Positions 18,595-27,529 of a stretch of DNA of 47,324 nt are shown here, one piece after another; position 1 is the stretch's first letter; each line of letters begins with the position of its first letter. The stretch lies in NCBI GenBank assembly GCA_021848545.1, contig JAJZUL010000025.1, positions 1 to 47,324 of the forward strand. Direction: 5' to 3'. Below the pieces are notes generated by a model that did no database searches, had not been told where the DNA came from, and saw nothing but the letters and a program-made list of their open reading frames with translations. Made by a program: the position numbers and the translations under genes. Source of the DNA: Pseudomonadota bacterium. GTDB lineage: Bacteria > Pseudomonadota > Alphaproteobacteria > Rhodospirillales > Magnetospirillaceae.

Positions 18595-18717
18595 ATATTG
18601 ACTTCGCGCTTGGGGGGCGGCATCGTCGAATGCGTGTTCACGGGTGCGAACGCCACCCGCGTTACGGATCGTATTCCCGCATCGTCGGGTATGCCGTTTT
18701 CGGCCGATGTGGAGGGC

Positions 18718-18742
18718 CGTTCCGCCGAATGACGGCGGAACG
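18718..18742 (+). promoter_or_regulatory. Leader hairpin before cydA
   Basis: 10-bp perfect stem CGTTCCGCCG/CGGCGGAACG with loop AATGA, ending 46 bases before the cydA start. Too close to the gene, and without T-run, to be an ordinary terminator of an upstream gene; it may shape the cydA leader RNA. Confidence 0.4.
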
Positions 18743-18788
18743 CGGTCCGACGGGGTGGCAAGACGTGGTTCTGCCGGGGAGTACAATC

Positions 18789-20387
18789 ATGATCGATCAG
18801 ACATTCGTCGATCTGTCCCGCATTCAGTTCGCGGCGACGGCGATGTACCATTTTTTGTTCGTACCATTGACGCTGGGGATATCCTGGCTGCTGGTTATCA
18901 TGGAGTCGGTTTACGTCATCACCGGTAAGGAAATCTACCGGGACATGACCAAATTCTGGGGCAAGCTGTTCGGGATCAATTTCGCCCTGGGCGTGGCCAC
19001 CGGACTTACCATGGAGTTCGAGTTCGGCACCAACTGGGCCTATTACGCCCATTATGTCGGCGACATTTTCGGCGCGCCGCTGGCCATCGAAGGGTTGATG
19101 GCCTTCTTCCTGGAATCGACCTTCATCGGCCTGTTCTTCCTGGGATGGGAGCGCCTGTCGAAGCGCCAGCATCTGATGGCGACCTTCTTCACCGCGCTGG
19201 GCTCCAATCTGTCGGCGCTGTGGATCCTGATCGCCAATGCCTGGATGCAGAACCCGGTGGGCGGGGCGTTCTCGCCCCAGACCATGAGCATGCATATGAC
19301 CAATTTCGCCGAGCTGCTGTTGAATCCGGTGGCTCAGGTCAAATTCGTTCATACGGTGGCGGCGGGCTACACCACGGCGTCGATGTTCGTGCTGGCGGTC
19401 AGCGCCTACTACATGCTGAAGGGCCGTGACCTCGCCTTCGCCAAACGGTCGTTCGCCATCGCCGCCGGTTTCGGTCTGGCGGCGTCGCTGTCGGTGATCG
19501 TGCTGGGCGACGAAAGCGGCTATACCCTGGGCGACGTGCAGCGGGTGAAGCTGGCGGCGATCGAGGCCGAATACCACACCGAGCCGGCGCCGGCCTCCTT
19601 CACCCTGTTTGGCATTCCCGACGACAAGGCGATGGTCACCCGCGACGCCATTCGCATTCCCTGGCTGCTGGGGCTGATCGCCACCCGGTCGACCACCGGC
19701 AAGGTGATCGGGCTGACCGAGCTGATGGACCGCAACAAGGCGAAAATCCAATCGGGCATGGTCGCTTATGGCGATTTGATGAAGATCCGCCAGGGCGACA
19801 CCAGTCCGGCGCTGATGACCGATTTCGACGCCCATAAGGCCGACCTCGGCTACGGTTTGCTGCTCAAGCGCTATACCTCCACCGTGACCGACGCCACCCC
19901 GGCCCAGGTCGCCGAGGCCGCGCGCAGCACCATTCCGGAAGTGTGGCCCCTGTTCTTCTCGTTCCGCCTGATGGTCGCCTGCGGCTTCATCATGCTGTTC
20001 CTGATCGGAGCGTCCTTCTATTACACCCTGAAGCGCAATATCGAGCATCAGCGCTGGCTGCTGCGTCTGGTGTTGTGGAGCCTGCCGCTGCCGTGGCTGG
20101 CCTGCGAGATGGGGTGGTTCGTTTCCGAATACGGGCGTCAGCCCTGGGCCATCGGCGGTGTGCTCCCCACCTTCCTGGCCACCTCCAGCCTGACCACCGG
20201 CGATCTGGTCTTCAGCCTGATCGGCTTCGTCGGCTTCTATACCGGGCTGCTCATCGTCGAACTCCTTCTCATGACCAAATACGCCCGCATCGGCCCGGCG
20301 GCGCTGGGTACCGGCCGCTATCACGGCGAGGATGGACCGTCCGACCATGGAGGCTCGTCCGACGCGTCTCCGTACCCGGCCCGCTGA
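18789..20387 (+). CDS. cydA: Cytochrome bd ubiquinol oxidase subunit I
   Basis: 532 residues. Quinol-oxidising haem subunit of the bd oxidase, used at low oxygen. Visible markers: haem-ligand region FAATAMYHFLFVPLTLG, EFEFGTNWAYYAHYVGDIFGAPLAIEGLMAFFLESTF with conserved acidic residues, GRQPWAIGGVLPT near the C-terminus. The long periplasmic Q-loop region (about residues 260-385) is present, like the E. coli CydA type rather than the short-loop CIO type. Start ATG 18789 follows GGGGAG. First gene of cydABXDC. Confidence 0.97.
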   Translation: MIDQTFVDLSRIQFAATAMYHFLFVPLTLGISWLLVIMESVYVITGKEIYRDMTKFWGKLFGINFALGVATGLTMEFEFGTNWAYYAHYVGDIFGAPLAIEGLMAFFLESTFIGLFFLGWERLSKRQHLMATFFTALGSNLSALWILIANAWMQNPVGGAFSPQTMSMHMTNFAELLLNPVAQVKFVHTVAAGYTTASMFVLAVSAYYMLKGRDLAFAKRSFAIAAGFGLAASLSVIVLGDESGYTLGDVQRVKLAAIEAEYHTEPAPASFTLFGIPDDKAMVTRDAIRIPWLLGLIATRSTTGKVIGLTELMDRNKAKIQSGMVAYGDLMKIRQGDTSPALMTDFDAHKADLGYGLLLKRYTSTVTDATPAQVAEAARSTIPEVWPLFFSFRLMVACGFIMLFLIGASFYYTLKRNIEHQRWLLRLVLWSLPLPWLACEMGWFVSEYGRQPWAIGGVLPTFLATSSLTTGDLVFSLIGFVGFYTGLLIVELLLMTKYARIGPAALGTGRYHGEDGPSDHGGSSDASPYPAR

Positions 20388-20400
20388 AGGAGACACCGTC

Positions 20401-21555
20401 ATGATCTTCGACTACGAAACCCTGAAATTCATCTGGTGGGTCCTGATCGGCGTTCTGCTGATGGGGTTCGCCATCACCGACGGCATGGATATGGGGGTCG
20501 GCATGCTGCTGCCCTTCATCGGCAAGACCGATGACGAACGCCGGGTGATGATCAATGCGGTCGGTCCCCATTGGGACGGCAATCAGGTGTGGCTGATCAC
20601 CGCCGGCGGCGCCATTTTCGCCGCCTGGCCGACGGTCTACGCCACCGCCTTCTCCGGCTTCTACATGGCCATGCTGCTGGTGCTGTATTCGCTGTTCTTC
20701 CGTCCGGTGGGCTTCGATTACCGCTCCAAGATCGACAGCAGCGGCTGGCGGTCGACCTGGGATTGGGGCATCTTCGCCGGCAGCGCCATCCCGTCGCTGA
20801 TTTTCGGCGTGGCTTTCGGCAATCTGCTCCAGGGCGTGCCGTTCCACCTCGATTCGCTGATGCGTTCCCATTATCAGGGCGAGTTGCTGGGCGCCCTGTT
20901 GCCGCTGCTCAATCCCTTCGCCATCCTGGCCGGAATTCTCAGCGTCGCCATGCTGGCCATGCATGGGGCGGTGTGGCTGCAATTGCGCACCGACGATGCC
21001 GTCGCCCGACGGGCGAAGCGGACGGTCCTGATCCTGGGCGCGGTGGCGCTGGCGGTCTTCGCCATCGCCGGTTTGTGGGTGGCCTACGGCATCGAGGGCT
21101 ATCGCATCGTCAGCCAGCCGGCTCTGAACAGCACGCCCAATCCCCTGGGCAAGACCGTCACCAGGGCGGTGGGCGCGTGGCTGGACATCTACGGCACGGC
21201 ACCGGTGGCCATTCTGGCGCCGGTGGCGGGTTTCGCCGGCATCGCGCTGGCCATGATCCTGTCGTTGCGCGACCGGGCCGGTCTGGCCTTCATCGCCAGC
21301 GGCACCGGCATCGCCGGCATCATCGCCACGGCGGGCCTGTCCATGTTCCCCTTCGTCATGCCCTCGAACATCGATCCCAACTCCAGCCTGACCCTGTGGG
21401 ATTCCAGCTCCAGCCATCTGACCCTGATGGTGATGTTCTGGGCGGTGGTCATCTTCCTGCCCATCGTTCTGAGCTACAACGTATGGTGCTATGCGCGCAT
21501 GTGGGGCAAGGTGACGGTCGCGGACATTCGTGCCCGCAGCCACGCCGCTTATTGA
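20401..21555 (+). CDS. cydB: Cytochrome bd ubiquinol oxidase subunit II
   Basis: 384 residues, about eight or nine transmembrane helices. Partner of CydA. Family marks: FIWWVLIGVLLMGFAITDGMDMGVGML, VGPHWDGNQVWLITAGGAIFAAWPTVYATAFSGFY, RPVGFDYRSK and SSLTLWDSSSSHLTL. Thirteen bases after cydA with AAGGAGA ribosome site. Confidence 0.98.
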   Translation: MIFDYETLKFIWWVLIGVLLMGFAITDGMDMGVGMLLPFIGKTDDERRVMINAVGPHWDGNQVWLITAGGAIFAAWPTVYATAFSGFYMAMLLVLYSLFFRPVGFDYRSKIDSSGWRSTWDWGIFAGSAIPSLIFGVAFGNLLQGVPFHLDSLMRSHYQGELLGALLPLLNPFAILAGILSVAMLAMHGAVWLQLRTDDAVARRAKRTVLILGAVALAVFAIAGLWVAYGIEGYRIVSQPALNSTPNPLGKTVTRAVGAWLDIYGTAPVAILAPVAGFAGIALAMILSLRDRAGLAFIASGTGIAGIIATAGLSMFPFVMPSNIDPNSSLTLWDSSSSHLTLMVMFWAVVIFLPIVLSYNVWCYARMWGKVTVADIRARSHAAY

Positions 21556-21578
21556 TCCCGGACGAGGAGGATACGCTC

Positions 21579-21689
21579 ATGTGGTATTTCACCTGGATAT
21601 TGGGTCTCTTCGCGGCCGCGGCCCTGGGGATCATCAATGCCCTCTGGTACGAGGCGGACCGTGCCTACGAGCAGTCGCCCGGCGATTGA
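21579..21689 (+). CDS. cydX: Cytochrome bd small subunit CydX
   Basis: 36 residues, too short for most gene callers. Starts MWYFTWILGLFAAAALGIIN and continues ALWYEADRA: a single transmembrane helix followed by a short acidic tail, the pattern of CydX (about 37 residues in E. coli, with conserved W and E/Y). CydX stabilises the haem site of the bd oxidase. GAGGAGGA precedes the ATG. It lies between cydB and cydD and its end overlaps the cydD start. Confidence 0.93.
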   Translation: MWYFTWILGLFAAAALGIINALWYEADRAYEQSPGD

Positions 21690-23412
21690 CCTGCTGAAAG
21701 CCCAGGCCCGGCCGGTCCGATCCCGGCTGGTCCTGGGCACCGGATATGCGGTGCTGTCGGCGGTATTGCTGGTCGTGCAATACCGCCTGCTGGCCGATGC
21801 CATCGCCGCCGTGGTGATGGATGGACGCACTCTGGCCGCGGTCTGGCCGGATTTGTGGCCGGTGCCCGTGATCGCCATTTTCCGCGCCGGCCTGTTCCTG
21901 GCGGCCGACAATGCGGCACGGGCCGCCAGCGCCCTGGTCAAACATCGGATTCGCACCGATCTCGCCGCCCATCTGGCGGCGCTGGGACCGGTGCGGCTGG
22001 GGGGGGAACGCACCGGCGGTCTCGCTGCCCTGCTGGTGGACGGGATCGAGGGGCTGGATTCCTATTACGCCCAATATCTGCCGGCGGCGGCCCAGGCCAC
22101 CCTGGTGCCGCTGGCCATCCTGGCGGCGGTATTGCCGGCCGATTGGCTGACCGGGCTGATCCTGGTTCTGACCGCGCCCTTCATTCCCGTCTTCATGGTG
22201 CTGATCGGCAAGGGCGCCGAAGTGCGCAACCAGCGGCAATGGGCGAAGCTGGCGCGGATGAGCGCCCGTTTCCTGGAGGCGCTGCAGGCGCTGACCACTC
22301 TGAAGCTGTTCAACGCCAGCCGGCGCGAAATCGAAATCGTCGGCCGCCTGTCCGAAGGCTACCGCCAGGCCACCATGGCGGTGCTGCGGGTGGCGTTCCT
22401 GTCGGGGGCGGCGCTGGAATTCTTCGCCACCGCCGGGGTGGCGCTGGTGGCGGTGGCGGTGGGTTTCCGCCTGTTGTGGGGCGATATCGGTTTCGCCACC
22501 GGCCTGTTCGTCCTGTTGGCGGTGCCGGAATTCTATCTGCCGCTGCGCAATCTGGGCGCTCAATATCACGCCCGGATGGAGGCGGTGGCGGTGGCGGGAC
22601 GGCTGGCCGATTTGCTGGAAAGACCGGCCCCTGTGGCGTCCGCCGTCCCGGCGGTGGCCGATGGCTCCCGGGATCGGGCGCCGGCCATCGCTTTTCACGA
22701 CGTCCGTCTCGATTACGGCGAGGGCCGTTTGGGCCTGGACGGCGCCGATTTCGAATTGGCGGCGGGCGAAATCACCGCCCTGGTGGGACCCAGCGGCGCC
22801 GGCAAAAGTTCGGTGGTCAATCTGCTGCTGGGCTTCGCGCCGGTGACCGGGGGCGCCGTTCTGGTGGACGGGGCGCCGCTGGCCGGGATGGACATGGACG
22901 CATGGCGCCGGCACGTCGCCTGGGTGCCCCAGCGTCCCCATCTGTTTCGCGGCACCATCGCCGACAATATCCGCCTGGGCGATGCCGGGGCCGATGACGA
23001 GGCCGTCATGGACGCCGCCCGCAGGATCGGTGCGGACGCCATGATCCGGGGCCTGCCCGGCGGTTACGATCATCCCATCGGCGAACGGGGCGGCGGCCTG
23101 TCGGGCGGGCAGGCGCGGCTGGTGGCCTTGGCCCGCGCCGCGTTGCGGCCGACCGGCCTGCTGATCCTGGACGAACCCACGGCCAGCCTGGACACGGCCA
23201 CCGAACAGGCGATTTCCGAGGCGCTGACCCGTCTGGCCCGGGGGCGCACGGTGCTGATCATCGCCCACCGTCTGGCCAGCGTGCGGGCCGCCGATACCAT
23301 CGTCGTGCTGGATCGGGGGCGGGTGGCGGAACGCGGCACCCGCGAGGCGCTGGTCCGGGCCGGCGGCCTGTACGCCGCCCTGGCCGAGAATGGCGGAGCC
23401 GGTCTGGCATGA
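21661..23412 (+). CDS. cydD: ABC transporter CydD (CydDC thiol exporter)
   Basis: 583 residues from the GTG at 21661, which has GAGGCGG at a suitable distance; the ATG at 21637 lies deeper inside cydX. Six membrane helices (to about residue 310), then an ATPase domain: GPSGAGKSS, Q-loop PQRPHLFRGTIADNIR, signature LSGGQARLVALARAAL, LLILDEPTASLD and IAHRL. CydDC exports glutathione/cysteine (and is reported to bind haem) and is needed for bd oxidase assembly. Overlaps cydX by 29 bases and cydC by four. Confidence 0.95.
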   Translation: MPTSSRPAIDLLKAQARPVRSRLVLGTGYAVLSAVLLVVQYRLLADAIAAVVMDGRTLAAVWPDLWPVPVIAIFRAGLFLAADNAARAASALVKHRIRTDLAAHLAALGPVRLGGERTGGLAALLVDGIEGLDSYYAQYLPAAAQATLVPLAILAAVLPADWLTGLILVLTAPFIPVFMVLIGKGAEVRNQRQWAKLARMSARFLEALQALTTLKLFNASRREIEIVGRLSEGYRQATMAVLRVAFLSGAALEFFATAGVALVAVAVGFRLLWGDIGFATGLFVLLAVPEFYLPLRNLGAQYHARMEAVAVAGRLADLLERPAPVASAVPAVADGSRDRAPAIAFHDVRLDYGEGRLGLDGADFELAAGEITALVGPSGAGKSSVVNLLLGFAPVTGGAVLVDGAPLAGMDMDAWRRHVAWVPQRPHLFRGTIADNIRLGDAGADDEAVMDAARRIGADAMIRGLPGGYDHPIGERGGGLSGGQARLVALARAALRPTGLLILDEPTASLDTATEQAISEALTRLARGRTVLIIAHRLASVRAADTIVVLDRGRVAERGTREALVRAGGLYAALAENGGAGLA

Positions 23413-25043
23413 GCCATCTGTGGCGACTTCTCGGCCTGTATCGTCCGCATTGGCGCTGGCTGGCGTTGGGCGTCGCCGCCGCCCTGGTGGCGCTGCTCGC
23501 CAACATCGCCCTGATGACCATTTCCGGCTGGTTCATCGCCGCCATGGCTTTGACCGGGGCCGCGGGCGGCGCCATGAATTATTTCGGCCCCGCCGCTCTG
23601 ATCCGTCTGGCCGCCATGTTGCGGATCGGCGGGCGTTACGGCGAACGTCTGGCCACCCACGAAGCGGCGTTCCGGGCCATCGCCCGCATCCGCGTCTGGC
23701 TGTTCGGCAAAATCGAGCCGCTGGCGCCGGGCACCCTGGAGCGCTATCACAGCGGCGATCTGTTGTCCCGGTTGCGCGCCGACGTGGACCGGCTGGAGGG
23801 CGCCTATCTCCGTCTGTTCACGCCCCTGGCGGTGGGGCTGGTGGCGATGGCGGTGATGGTGGGCTGGCTGGCGTTCCTGGATTTTCGTCTGGGGGCGCTC
23901 GAAGGCGGTTTTCTGGCCCTGTTCGGGCTGGCGATCCCGGCATTCCTGGCCCGTCTGTCGGCCCTTCGCGGTCGCCGCCGGGTGCGTCTGGCCGCCGATC
24001 TGGAAGTGGCGGCGGTGGATATGGCGCAGGGTCTGCCGGAATTGCTGGTTTTCGGCGCCATGCCCGCCTTTCAGAAGAATTTCGCCGCCACCGGCGGCGC
24101 GCTGGTCGAGGAGACGCGGCGCCTGGACCGTCTGTCGGGCCTGTCCCAGGCGGGCGTGCAACTGGGCGGTCAATGGGCGTTGTGGGGCATGGTGGTGCTG
24201 GGCATCCCGCTGGTGGGCCACGCTTTGACGCCGGCCGATCTGCCCATGGTGGCCCTGGCGGCCCTGGCCACGTTCGAGGCGGTGGCACCCTTGCCCGCGG
24301 CGTTTCTCGGTCTGTCGGGGGTGGTGGAGGCGGCGACGCGCATTTTCGCCCTGGCCGATACGCCGCCGGCCCCGTCGCCGCCGGCCGGGCCGAAGCCGGT
24401 TCCGGGTCGGTGCGACATCGCCGTGTCCGGCCTGGATTTCGCCTATGGCGAGGGTCCGCCGGTTTTCCGGGATTTCGATTTCGACCTGCCGCGGGGCAGG
24501 CGCATCGCCATCGTCGGGCCGAATGGGGTCGGCAAAAGCACCCTGACCCTGCTGCTGGCCGGCCTGCTGGTTCCCAGCGGGGGACGCATCCTGGTGGATG
24601 GCCAGCCGACCACCGCCTATGACGGCGAAATTCTGCGGCGCTGCTTCGCCGTCGCCCCCCAACAGCCGGGGCTGATCAGCGGCACCATCCGCGACATCCT
24701 GCGCCTGGGCGCGCCCGAGGCCGACGACGACGCCCTGATGGCGGCGCTGACGGTGGTGGGGTTGGACGGCTTCGTCGCCGAACTGCCCCAAAAGCTGGGA
24801 ACCTGGATCGGCGAGGCGGGGCTGACCGTGTCCGGCGGTCAGGCCCGGCGCCTGTCCATCGCCCGCGCCTTGTTGCGGGACGCGCCGGTGCTGATTCTGG
24901 ACGAACCGGGCGAGGGGCTGGACCCGCCGGCGGAACGCGCCCTGCTGGCGGCGGTGATGGCCGGTCTCGGCGACCGTTCCCTGCTGTTGATCACCCACCG
25001 CGCCGCCGGACTCGATCTGGTGGATCGGGTGGTGCGGTTATAG
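23409..25043 (+). CDS. cydC: ABC transporter CydC (CydDC thiol exporter)
   Basis: 544 residues. ATGA overlap with cydD indicates coupling. Membrane domain with the CydC-type opening LLGLYRPHWRWLALGVAAALVALLANIALMTISGWFIAAMA and RIGGRYGERLATHEA; ATPase with GPNGVGKSTL, SGGQARRLSIARALL and LILDEPGEGLD (G in place of the usual T in DEPT). Last gene of the cyd cluster; a strong hairpin (25057-25093) follows its TAG stop. Confidence 0.95.
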   Translation: MSHLWRLLGLYRPHWRWLALGVAAALVALLANIALMTISGWFIAAMALTGAAGGAMNYFGPAALIRLAAMLRIGGRYGERLATHEAAFRAIARIRVWLFGKIEPLAPGTLERYHSGDLLSRLRADVDRLEGAYLRLFTPLAVGLVAMAVMVGWLAFLDFRLGALEGGFLALFGLAIPAFLARLSALRGRRRVRLAADLEVAAVDMAQGLPELLVFGAMPAFQKNFAATGGALVEETRRLDRLSGLSQAGVQLGGQWALWGMVVLGIPLVGHALTPADLPMVALAALATFEAVAPLPAAFLGLSGVVEAATRIFALADTPPAPSPPAGPKPVPGRCDIAVSGLDFAYGEGPPVFRDFDFDLPRGRRIAIVGPNGVGKSTLTLLLAGLLVPSGGRILVDGQPTTAYDGEILRRCFAVAPQQPGLISGTIRDILRLGAPEADDDALMAALTVVGLDGFVAELPQKLGTWIGEAGLTVSGGQARRLSIARALLRDAPVLILDEPGEGLDPPAERALLAAVMAGLGDRSLLLITHRAAGLDLVDRVVRL

Positions 25044-25056
25044 AAAACGAATTTAT

Positions 25057-25093
25057 GCCAAATGGTGATGAGCTTTGCTCATCACCATTTGGC
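25057..25093 (+). terminator. 16-bp hairpin after cydC
   Basis: Perfect stem GCCAAATGGTGATGAG / CTCATCACCATTTGGC, loop CTTTG, 14 bases after the stop. It carries the GTGATG core of the TAG-bounded hairpins and is followed by TAG. No T-run, but lying between convergent genes it is a reasonable terminator or transcript-protecting structure. Confidence 0.6.
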
Positions 25094-25190
25094 TAGGCGC
25101 AAGGCGCCGCGCGGCTGATGCCGCGGGAGCCAAGCGAACGGAGTGAGCGCCCGGCGATTGAGGGCGGCGTTGATCGGTTCCGATCAACGC
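25094..25190 (+). repeat. Repeat unit ending CCCGGCGATTGAGG, with extra hairpin
   Basis: GC-rich string of small hairpins (GGCGCAAGGCGCC, GCGCGGCTGATGCCGCG, AGCGAACGGAGTGAGCG) ending GCGCCCGGCGATTGAGGG, the same 3' end found in the repeats at 18438, 33630, 33889 and 34080. Right after it, GGCGTTGATCGG/CCGATCAACGCC forms another hairpin (about 25163-25190). Confidence 0.65.
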
Positions 25191-25198
25191 CCATGGTA

Positions 25199-25996
25199 TT
25201 ACTCCGCGGTCAGGAAACGCCGCTCGGCGCCGTCCAGCACCAGGGCGGTCAGGCGGCCGTTGCAATAGGCGCCGGTATCGATGCCGATGCGGTTGGCGCG
25301 GATGGTCGGGGTTTCGCTGATCGAATGGCCGTGCACCACCATCGCCCCGAACGGTTCGGTGGCGGCGAGAAAGGCGTGCCTGATCCACATCAGATCGTGG
25401 GGGTCCTGGTCCGCCAGGGCCACGCCCGGCCGCAATCCGGCGTGGACGAACAGGTAATCGCCCTCGCGGTGGGCGACGTTCAGGCGCGACAGGAAACGCA
25501 GATGGGCGGGGGGCAGCGCCCAGATCAGCGCCAGTTGCAGGGCGGCCATGTCGGTTTCGGTTTCGGGCGTCAACGGCCCGGTGTAGGAGCGCACGGTTTC
25601 CATGCCGCCATTGCACAGCCAGGACGGTCCCACCCTGGCATTGTCGAGAAAGCGGAGCAGATAATCCTCGTGATTGCCGCGCAGGGCGACCCATTCGGCT
25701 CCGGCCAGCGGCCCCGTGTGGGGCGGTCCCTCGATCAGACGCTCCACCACGCCCCGCGCCTTTGGCCCGCGGTCGATGTAATCGCCGAGAAACACGATGA
25801 CGGGATGGATTTCGGCCGTTTTTTCCACATCGGCGGCGATAAGGTCGAGCAGGCTTTCCATGAGATCGAGCCGGCCGTGGATGTCGCCGATGGCGTAAAT
25901 GCGCCGGCCGGCGGGGACGCGGGGCGGTTCTATGCCGGTCCAGGGCGCATCATCGGCGCCGGTTGGGAAAAGAACGGAACGGGTGTCGGCTTGCAT
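25199..25996 (-). CDS. PPP-family serine/threonine phosphatase-like metallophosphoesterase
   Basis: 265 residues. All PPP metal and catalytic motifs are present: GDIHGRLD (about 37-44), GDYIDRGPKA, RGNHEDYLL, FVHAGLRPG and VVHGHS. Such bacterial enzymes (PrpA/B- or ApaH-like group) dephosphorylate phosphoproteins or dinucleotides; the substrate here is unknown. Stand-alone, transcribed toward the cyd cluster and divergent from the GGDEF-EAL-like pair (176-base shared control region in which I saw no known operator). Confidence 0.9.
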   Translation of the reverse strand: MQADTRSVLFPTGADDAPWTGIEPPRVPAGRRIYAIGDIHGRLDLMESLLDLIAADVEKTAEIHPVIVFLGDYIDRGPKARGVVERLIEGPPHTGPLAGAEWVALRGNHEDYLLRFLDNARVGPSWLCNGGMETVRSYTGPLTPETETDMAALQLALIWALPPAHLRFLSRLNVAHREGDYLFVHAGLRPGVALADQDPHDLMWIRHAFLAATEPFGAMVVHGHSISETPTIRANRIGIDTGAYCNGRLTALVLDGAERRFLTAE

Positions 25997-26172
25997 TTGC
26001 TGGCGCTCTGGGAAATGCTGTAAGAGTTACATGGTCCGTAGCCGGTTCTGCCGCAAGGAAAAACGCGGATGAGGACCGGGCGGACACGGATAGTCAGGCG
26101 TCGAATCGAGGCACCGGTTGACGGGGCCGGACGGCCGCTGGAAGCAGGGAAGTTCCCGCGGACCGGATTGGG

Positions 26173-27510
26173 GTGAGCATGAATGCGACGGCGTTCGGGA
26201 ATCAGAGCCAGGAAACCGTAACGACGGAAAAGCTCCTTTACGATGCGGCCGAACGGGTCGGCCGCATCCGCGAAGGTCGGTTGGCGCTTCACGTCCACAT
26301 GTCCCGGCTTTTGCCGCAAAATCGCGACGAGGGGAAAATCCGCATCGCCTTCCGTTTGATGGAGGGCATGACCGACGCCGTGCGCGGTCAGATGTTCCTG
26401 CTGACCAATTCCGACATCGTGCTGATCTGCAAGGACATGCGCATCGCCGACCTCGACGCCATGGTCTACAAGCTGCGCGCCTTGTTCTCCAAGGATCCCA
26501 TCACTTTCGCCGACCCCGCGATGGAGGGGGATCGCTTCGCCACCTATTACGATCTCGAAACCGAATACGACGCCTTTCTCGCCTTGTGCGGCGAATTGGT
26601 GGTCGAATCCAAGCGGCGGGTGGCCCGCCAGCGCACCGCGCCGGTCATTCGCGAGTTGGACGCCAAGGGACTGACCGATCTGGTCGGCCGCATCACCACC
26701 ACCGACATCACCAGCGTGGTCCGGCGTCAGGCGTGCGTGCGCATCAACGACAAGCGGGCGGCCGAGACGGTCTTCCAGGAATTCTACATGTCGATCGCCG
26801 ACCTGCAGAAGGTGCTGGCGCCCGACGTCAACCTGCTGTCCAACCGCTGGCTGTTTCAGCATTTGTCCCAGATTCTCGACCTTCAGGTGCTGGCGAAATT
26901 GCAGGAGGCCGATTTCCGCGCCCTGCCGGTGGGATTCTCGCTCAATCTCAACCTCGCCACCGTCGATACGCCGGCCTTCAAACGCTTTCTCGCCGCCATG
27001 CGCGCGCGCACCCGGATCTATGTCGAGGTCCAGCTGGTGGACGTGTTCAACAATCTCGACAAGTTCTTTCAGACCCGCGACATTCTTTCGAAACTGGGAT
27101 GCGTCACCATTCTCGACGGCCTCAATCCCATCACCCTGCAATTCCTCGATGCCGAAAGCTACGGCACCGATTACATCAAGGTGACCTGGAGCCCGGAAAT
27201 GGCCACCGATATCCAGACCGCCGAAATCGTCCAGGCCCTGTCGCCCCTGGGCTTCGACAAGGTGATCCTGTCGCGCTGCGATTCCGAGGATGCCATCGCC
27301 TGGGGCCTCGATCTCGGCATCCGCCTGTATCAGGGCCGTTTCCTCGACGCCATGGTCGCCGCGGTGACCATGGCCCAATGTCCCCAGGCGGCGGCCTGCA
27401 CCCTGCAGCAATGCATCCAGCGTCACGGGGTGATCGGCGGGCGTCCGCGGGCCGAATGCGGCGACAACGCCATGCTTGACGCCTTTCCGCCGTTGAAGGC
27501 CCTGTCCTGA
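26173..27510 (+). CDS. Diverged GGDEF-EAL-like protein, copy 1 (predicted inactive)
   Basis: 445 residues from GTG 26173 (ATG 26179 is equally possible). Residues about 35-110 look like a worn GGDEF fold, with TNSDIVLICK where RxGGDEF belongs. Residues about 185-400 follow the EAL pattern: Q187 opening, E203 (QEFY in place of EAL), N258 in FSLNLN, E285, D315 in ILDG (family DDFG), K336, Q387 in YQGRF. The catalytic AEGVE segment is replaced by SRCD (367-370). Loss of that glutamate and of the second Asp predicts no phosphodiesterase activity; nucleotide or protein binding may remain. A cysteine-rich tail follows (about 403-429). No signal peptide or membrane helix. 19 bases before its paralogue. 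Confidence 0.75.
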   Translation: MSMNATAFGNQSQETVTTEKLLYDAAERVGRIREGRLALHVHMSRLLPQNRDEGKIRIAFRLMEGMTDAVRGQMFLLTNSDIVLICKDMRIADLDAMVYKLRALFSKDPITFADPAMEGDRFATYYDLETEYDAFLALCGELVVESKRRVARQRTAPVIRELDAKGLTDLVGRITTTDITSVVRRQACVRINDKRAAETVFQEFYMSIADLQKVLAPDVNLLSNRWLFQHLSQILDLQVLAKLQEADFRALPVGFSLNLNLATVDTPAFKRFLAAMRARTRIYVEVQLVDVFNNLDKFFQTRDILSKLGCVTILDGLNPITLQFLDAESYGTDYIKVTWSPEMATDIQTAEIVQALSPLGFDKVILSRCDSEDAIAWGLDLGIRLYQGRFLDAMVAAVTMAQCPQAAACTLQQCIQRHGVIGGRPRAECGDNAMLDAFPPLKALS

Positions 27511-27529
27511 TCCATGAACACCTGATCCG

